A stretch of DNA of 64,000 bases, taken from contig NC_089795.1 of NCBI RefSeq assembly GCF_040412425.1, forward strand, positions 83,220,663-83,284,662, given 5' to 3'. Below are positions 59,388 to 64,000 of the stretch, in pieces (within the stretch, counting starts at the first letter, position 1; every line of letters starts with the position of its first letter). The position numbers and the translations under genes are program-made. The notes beneath the pieces are model-generated. The model did not search any database. It was not told the origin of the DNA and saw nothing but the letters and a program-made list of their open reading frames with translations. Source of the stretch: Macrobrachium rosenbergii (taxonomy: Eukaryota > Arthropoda > Malacostraca > Decapoda > Palaemonidae).

Positions 59388-62013
59388 AGTGTGTTTTATA
59401 AGTGTTAGATATTTTGAAGTTAAAGTTTTTCAAAGCATTAGAATAAAAAAGTAGTCAACCTTTGCTTAGCACTTTTTGCAAATAAGGATGATTGAATAAC
59501 TCGTCCATTCTAGTGAGTGTGGGGCGAGGTGGAGAGTTATTGTGAAACAGTGAGAGTGAGACGTGCCATTTCTCAGCGTGCAGAGGGCTGGGGATTGTTT
59601 ATTAATGACGGAAAGGGAGGACGAGTCTTCCTCCTATTCACATTTTGTCTCTCACCTGCAGCAGCACATCCGGTTATTAGCGTCAACGTCAGTAAGGCAC
59701 CTTCCTCCTCTCGCTTCCTTCTCTTACCTGGCCTGTCTGTCCCTCCTTCCCCTCTCTCCTCCACTCCCCTCCCTCCCTCCCCTCTTTCCTTCCCTTACCC
59801 ACATCGTGCTTCACTTCAATCTCCTGCACCTCATTGGTCCAGAAGATTCCCTCTCTCCCCTCATCTCTCTATCGCCCGTCACTCTCATGGCAAATCATCA
59901 GTTGCCTCTCTCCATTTATCAAATAGTCAAGGACTCGACAAGTACCGCCAGTATGATTGTAATATTAGGAGGGAAGTCTTTGCAGATGAAATCTCCGAAT
60001 AGGATGCGATTATTTCGTCGACGGGTTTTGGTCATTGACATTTTTGTCAAGGTACCTTGGAGCTTCATCGAAGTACAGTACATTGTGGCATTAGTCGATT
60101 GGTTTTTATTAATTTCTTGAAGGTTGGTATTAAACAACCGCAAATGTCACTTTCGTCTTTTTTTCAGTTCTTTTGTTTAAAACTACCTGGTACTCGTATT
60201 TGCTGAAGGTGTTATGGCAGAATACCTTGAAACGTTCAATAATTGTGTAAGAAATATACTTGAAATCCTTAAACTTTACAAGGGCTGCTGTCGTCATCGT
60301 CATTGGGCATGAAACCAGGAACATTTTTTTTAAAGAATAATTATTTTGTGTTAGGTTCCTGTTTGATCATCTGATGACTCGACCATTCTGTTTTGTTATT
60401 GTTAAGGTGCCCATTCGTTGCATTTTGGGAGGCTTTAATCCAGGGAATAAGTATAGATCATTAAGCTTCCTTAACTTATTTGTAAAGCGTCGTTTCTGTG
60501 AGAACATGACAGAAATTAAACTCCCCAGAAGCACATAGTTCAGACTTATTCCTTAGATTGATGCAATAACAAATACCTGACTTTTCGTGACACTCACCAG
60601 CAATAACGCCCCTCCAATGCGCAGCAGATTAACAGTATAACCACAACAAAATTTCAAATAGAAGAAACCGATATAACAGGAACTTGATATGAAAGAAATT
60701 GTCCTTAAAATTCTTTTATCTAGTTTCATTTCGGTGATTATCGATGAGACATTATTCTCATTAAGTTTATGATTTAAGTTTATTTCAAACAATGAGATCT
60801 TTCGATTACTGCATAGAATTTGTTATGATTATTTTGATCTTCAAAGGACCTGTTTATATATATATATATAAACCAGGACGCAGCGTTCGTCTGGGACGCC
60901 CAAAATGAACGCTAACCGACGGCAGAGCGTCGCTTCGGTCGGTGTTGCGGTATGAGTCATCGTCGTGAGTCTGTCGAAGTATTTGGAGATTTTCAAGAAT
61001 TTGCCTTTTCCGGTTAACGTGGCAATCTTTTACGGTTTACGATTAATGTCGAATTTCAGAGTCGGTGTTGCGTAAAGAAGGGATTTTGGGGGTGTTTTGT
61101 TGTTTTTGAAATGAGCGGTTTTTGAATCGAGTGTAGAACAAAGTTGTGATGAGTAATGGTGGTTAGCCTTCCTTTGTTTTAGGTTTCCTTGTCTTTCAGG
61201 TTCGTTCCAGTTATGTCTGGTGTGACTGGGATCATAATGCGGTGTTCGTAATTAACTAATGAATGTTTCCACTCCCAAGGCTCCAAAGTGAATCTCCTTG
61301 TAGCTTCTGCTTATGTTTGTCGCCCAAGGGAAGGGAAATTTAGATGAGAAAAGAGAGAGAATATTGTTGAACACCATAATCTATAATTTTAGTATGGTAT
61401 ACAGTAGTATGCGGATCTTGAAAATGTAAAAAATTTCTTCTTGCGTTGGTCCCTTGTACTTGAAGGTGATGCCCATTAAATGTACCGTTTAAAATTTTAT
61501 GTTTTTGGTTGTCTGTGAAGGGTAAATTAACTTTTTCGTCCCACATTCAAAGACCCGTAAACGTTATCAGCGAGTAACAGCCAAAAGATCGTCCTCTACT
61601 GTAGTAGCTGCTTTGTCGTTGGTGATAAGTCCCATGGTTAAGTAGGGCTTTCTAGTGTTATCATGACTTACCCCATCACATCTGAAAGTCCCTGGCATTC
61701 ATATTCATTACGTGAAAATGATCTTGAGCTCATATATTTTCGAAGGACTAGTTATACCTACAAGAAGTCGCTTGTGTAGCATTTTCAAGGCCACTGAATG
61801 GTCGTTCGAGACTTCATTGATTTGAAAATGTTATTATGCAATAGGCATTGCTGTGAGTGAAATGAAAAAGATGGCAAGTTTCTTTTTTTTTTTTGCATAA
61901 CACTGGAGATGATAACGGTTTTCGAGACGGTTATATTACTCATCAGCGCATATTTAGTTATTGAGCAATTTCCGATCACTCCCCACCAATAAGGGTGTTG
62001 ATTCTGGTGATAA

Positions 62014-62014
<1 letters not shown>
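59385..62014. other. Non-coding interval; pyrimidine-rich 59.7-59.88 kb
   Basis: Two overlapping frames (59517-60002 and 59563-60120) stay open across CTCC-rich DNA and show no recognisable domain. A CG-rich patch near 60.88-60.97 kb (GGACGCAGCGTTCGTC) encodes only a short frame. Confidence 0.45.

Positions 62015-62071
<57 letters not shown>
62015..62071 (+). repeat. (CT)28 microsatellite
   Basis: Pure CT run ending CTCAG. It therefore resembles a 3' splice site, but no clear exon follows. Confidence 0.97.
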
Positions 62072-62073
<2 letters not shown>

Positions 62074-63142
62074 AGCTCTCTGGACTTAAGATTCCTTATA
62101 TCCTCGTCATCGACTTTGACAAAAGAACAACGAATGTCTTTCCGACGTACGTCATGGACAAGGTAAAAATAATTTATGTAAAAGTATCATACCTTCCGGT
62201 TGGTCAAGGTGTGTAGTAAAGTAATTGAAATTCAGCGTTAACTCATGCCGTTATTTATTTCTTTTTTCAAAATACATCGAATGGTGATAAAGCCAATTTA
62301 AAATTTGGAGGAAACAAAGTCATCTTATTCTATAAGTGGTTTAAAAAAAATAAAAAAGATTTTCAGTTCCTTGCTTTCACTGAGAGCCACTTGAATGGTA
62401 CAACATGAGAAGCTGAATTCTCCACCGACGGTTATTCAGACATCGTCTAATCGTGTCGCCTAAAAAAAAGTTCACGTAAACGAGTTAAACCTCGTCATCT
62501 CGCTAGCATACGGCCCACCTCTGCGTCATAACAACATCCTTGGGTAACATCTCAAGGCGGCAGTGCTCAGGTCTAACTGATCGCTACCTAATAACACGTG
62601 AGACTGCATATAATGTTCAGCTTGATTGCCAGTGTAATTTCTACCACCCAGAATTTGTTCTCAGTTCCCGCTCTGGCGTTCGGCGTCCCGGCAAACTGGG
62701 TTGAAACCGGCGCTTCTTATCGTCGATTGATTTGGTTGAATTGTTAAGAAACGAAGCGTATTGCATCAAGGGTGTACGAAACGTCAAAACAAGTTCTCTC
62801 TGAGATAAGGCCAACCTTCATAGTTCAAGAGACCAGCGACTTTTAAACCGACTGAGAAAAGGGGAAACTGAAAGCTTCTAAGGTCGAGCCCTCAGAATAC
62901 CAACTAGAGTTGCTGAATTTAGAACGAAGCCGAATAAATTCGCTCGAAGTCGACAGTCAAGCTAGGGAAAACAAGGTGGCATAGAACATACGAAATAAGC
63001 CGCGAAGTTGTTCCTTTCTTATAAAGGCAAACATCAAAAACATATTTCCAACTCGATCTAGTACACTGTATTCAATCACGAAGGCAATGTTCCAACATTA
63101 CTTTAGGTAATTGCAATTGATGGTGTAAGTTCATCCTGGAGA
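62072..63142. other. Non-coding, nothing recognisable
   Basis: No supported gene, RNA or repeat. Confidence 0.5.
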
Positions 63143-63450
63143 ATCCCGTTGGGGGTCAGTGCTGTCAGTGCACCTCACGAGGTGCATTGTATGTATTCTT
63201 AAGTTTCTTTGTAGCGTCCCTTCGGCACCGAGCTTCAACCCCTTTTTCATTTCTTTATTGTACTTCCGTTCAAATTCTCTCTTTTTTTATTTTCATCTTT
63301 CCAGTCTCCTAGCAATTGTTTCACAGTGGAACTGAGAGGTTTTCCGCTTTTAAAACCTTTTTACTCTGTTTCCCTTTCAGCGTTGAATGATCTCATAGGT
63401 CCCAGCGCTAGGTCCTTGGCTTAAATTTTATATTCCATTTTTTTTTACAT
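63143..63450 (-). mobile_element. Dispersed SINE-like repeat, copy 2 (inverted)
   Basis: The reverse complement contains GCTGGGACCTATGAGATCATTC, AACGCTGAAAGGGAAA, TGAAACAATTGCTAGGAGA and AGGTGCACTGACAGCACTGA. It matches the copy at 20263-20575 from end to end with scattered differences and small gaps. Its outer end, in its own orientation, carries an A run of 9 or 10 beyond the GGAATATAAAATTT start. The divergence suggests both are old copies. Confidence 0.8.
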
Positions 63451-63503
63451 ACAGGAGAGGGCCTCGACGAGGTCACTTTACACCCCCGCGTGGTATGTCA
63501 CAT

Positions 63504-63506
<3 letters not shown>

Positions 63507-63568
<62 letters not shown>
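63507..63568 (+). repeat. (CT)31 microsatellite
   Basis: Pure CT run. Confidence 0.98.
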
Positions 63569-63572
<4 letters not shown>

Positions 63573-64000
63573 ACAGCCAAATGGGATGCATACCCACGAT
63601 TCATTTAATTTTCATTAACATTAATTCATTATGGTAAATACTACCACATTACAAATTTGTCCGGGGTTAATTTTATTAATTCTGCTTTCATTCTTGAAAT
63701 AGAATTCCCTCTCAAGGGTTGATTTATTTGATACCGGAATTGTTGGTTGTTGAAGAGAGAGAGAGGGGGGCCCGCTCTGGGGGATTGGTTATAAGATTAT
63801 TTTTCACGGAAAACATTAACGAGATGGTCGCGATGTCGCTTAGTGTAAGTCAATGGTGTAACTATTTTAACTGGTTCTGTATATATATACACACATATAC
63901 ATACTTTAGTCTTTGCCTTTTTGAAGTATTTCCTGGTCCCTTTCTGAATGTTCGAATACTGTCGTGTTGTGGGTGCGTGAGTGTATAGTTTGCCTGGATT
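63569..64000. other. Non-coding to window end
   Basis: An 89-codon frame (63719-63988) runs through a GA repeat and shows no recognisable domain. Confidence 0.45.

Noticed and set aside
59517..60120. Overlapping 161- and 185-codon frames
   Set aside because: Both run through stop-poor CTCC-rich sequence, two phases are open at once, and no domain or splice context is recognisable.

Overview
This is eukaryotic, gene-poor DNA, most likely from a decapod crustacean and possibly a caridean shrimp. The evidence is the very dense long (CT)n, (TA)n, (GT)n and (CTC)n microsatellites, decayed non-LTR retrotransposons of types common in crustacean genomes, and two copies of a roughly 310-bp dispersed repeat that I associate, from memory only, with palaemonid shrimps. 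There are no bacterial operons, rRNA genes, convincing tRNAs or CRISPR arrays. Most long open frames are artefacts of microsatellites (Ser-Leu, Arg-Glu, Ile-Tyr, Thr-His) or of one tandem array.

Layout. 1-12.2 kb is AT-rich and T-skewed. It holds a near-ideal juxtaposed 3'/5' splice motif at 2254/2255, a possible DNA-transposon end at 6.07-6.6 kb, a patch of broken protein-like frames at 6.6-8.16 kb, and a dead jockey-like retrotransposon on the minus strand at 10.74-12.2 kb. A second element's C-terminal tail follows on the plus strand at 12.22-12.43 kb. 13.46-13.75 kb is a large inverted repeat. 13.75-44.2 kb is non-coding: about twenty microsatellites, short tandem duplications, one dispersed-repeat copy (20.3 kb), a candidate 36-nt recursive-splicing exon (24.26 kb), a dead endonuclease/RT-type retrotransposon (24.66-26.42 kb) and several motif-rich blocks that look like regulatory DNA.

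44.29-47.69 kb is a 148-bp tandem array of 24 units plus a partial one, with higher-order structure and a CpG-decay signature. It borders 47.7-49.55 kb, where minus-strand frames look protein-coding but carry frameshifts and stops. One part of that stretch repeats with a period near 146 bp. I treat 44.3-49.55 kb as one unusual repeat-rich locus.

50-64 kb returns to microsatellite-rich non-coding DNA. It contains a candidate first coding exon (ATG 54812, donor GTAAGT at 54956), a SOX-like motif cluster (56.26-56.34 kb), a further AG|GTAAGA motif (56748/56749) and an inverted copy of the dispersed repeat (63.14-63.45 kb).

Working interpretation (inference): much of the window lies in one or more very long plus-strand introns or in the regulatory desert of a large gene. 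The recursive-splice motifs and the strong excess of (CT)n over (GA)n on the plus strand fit this. No complete, confidently functional protein-coding gene is visible.
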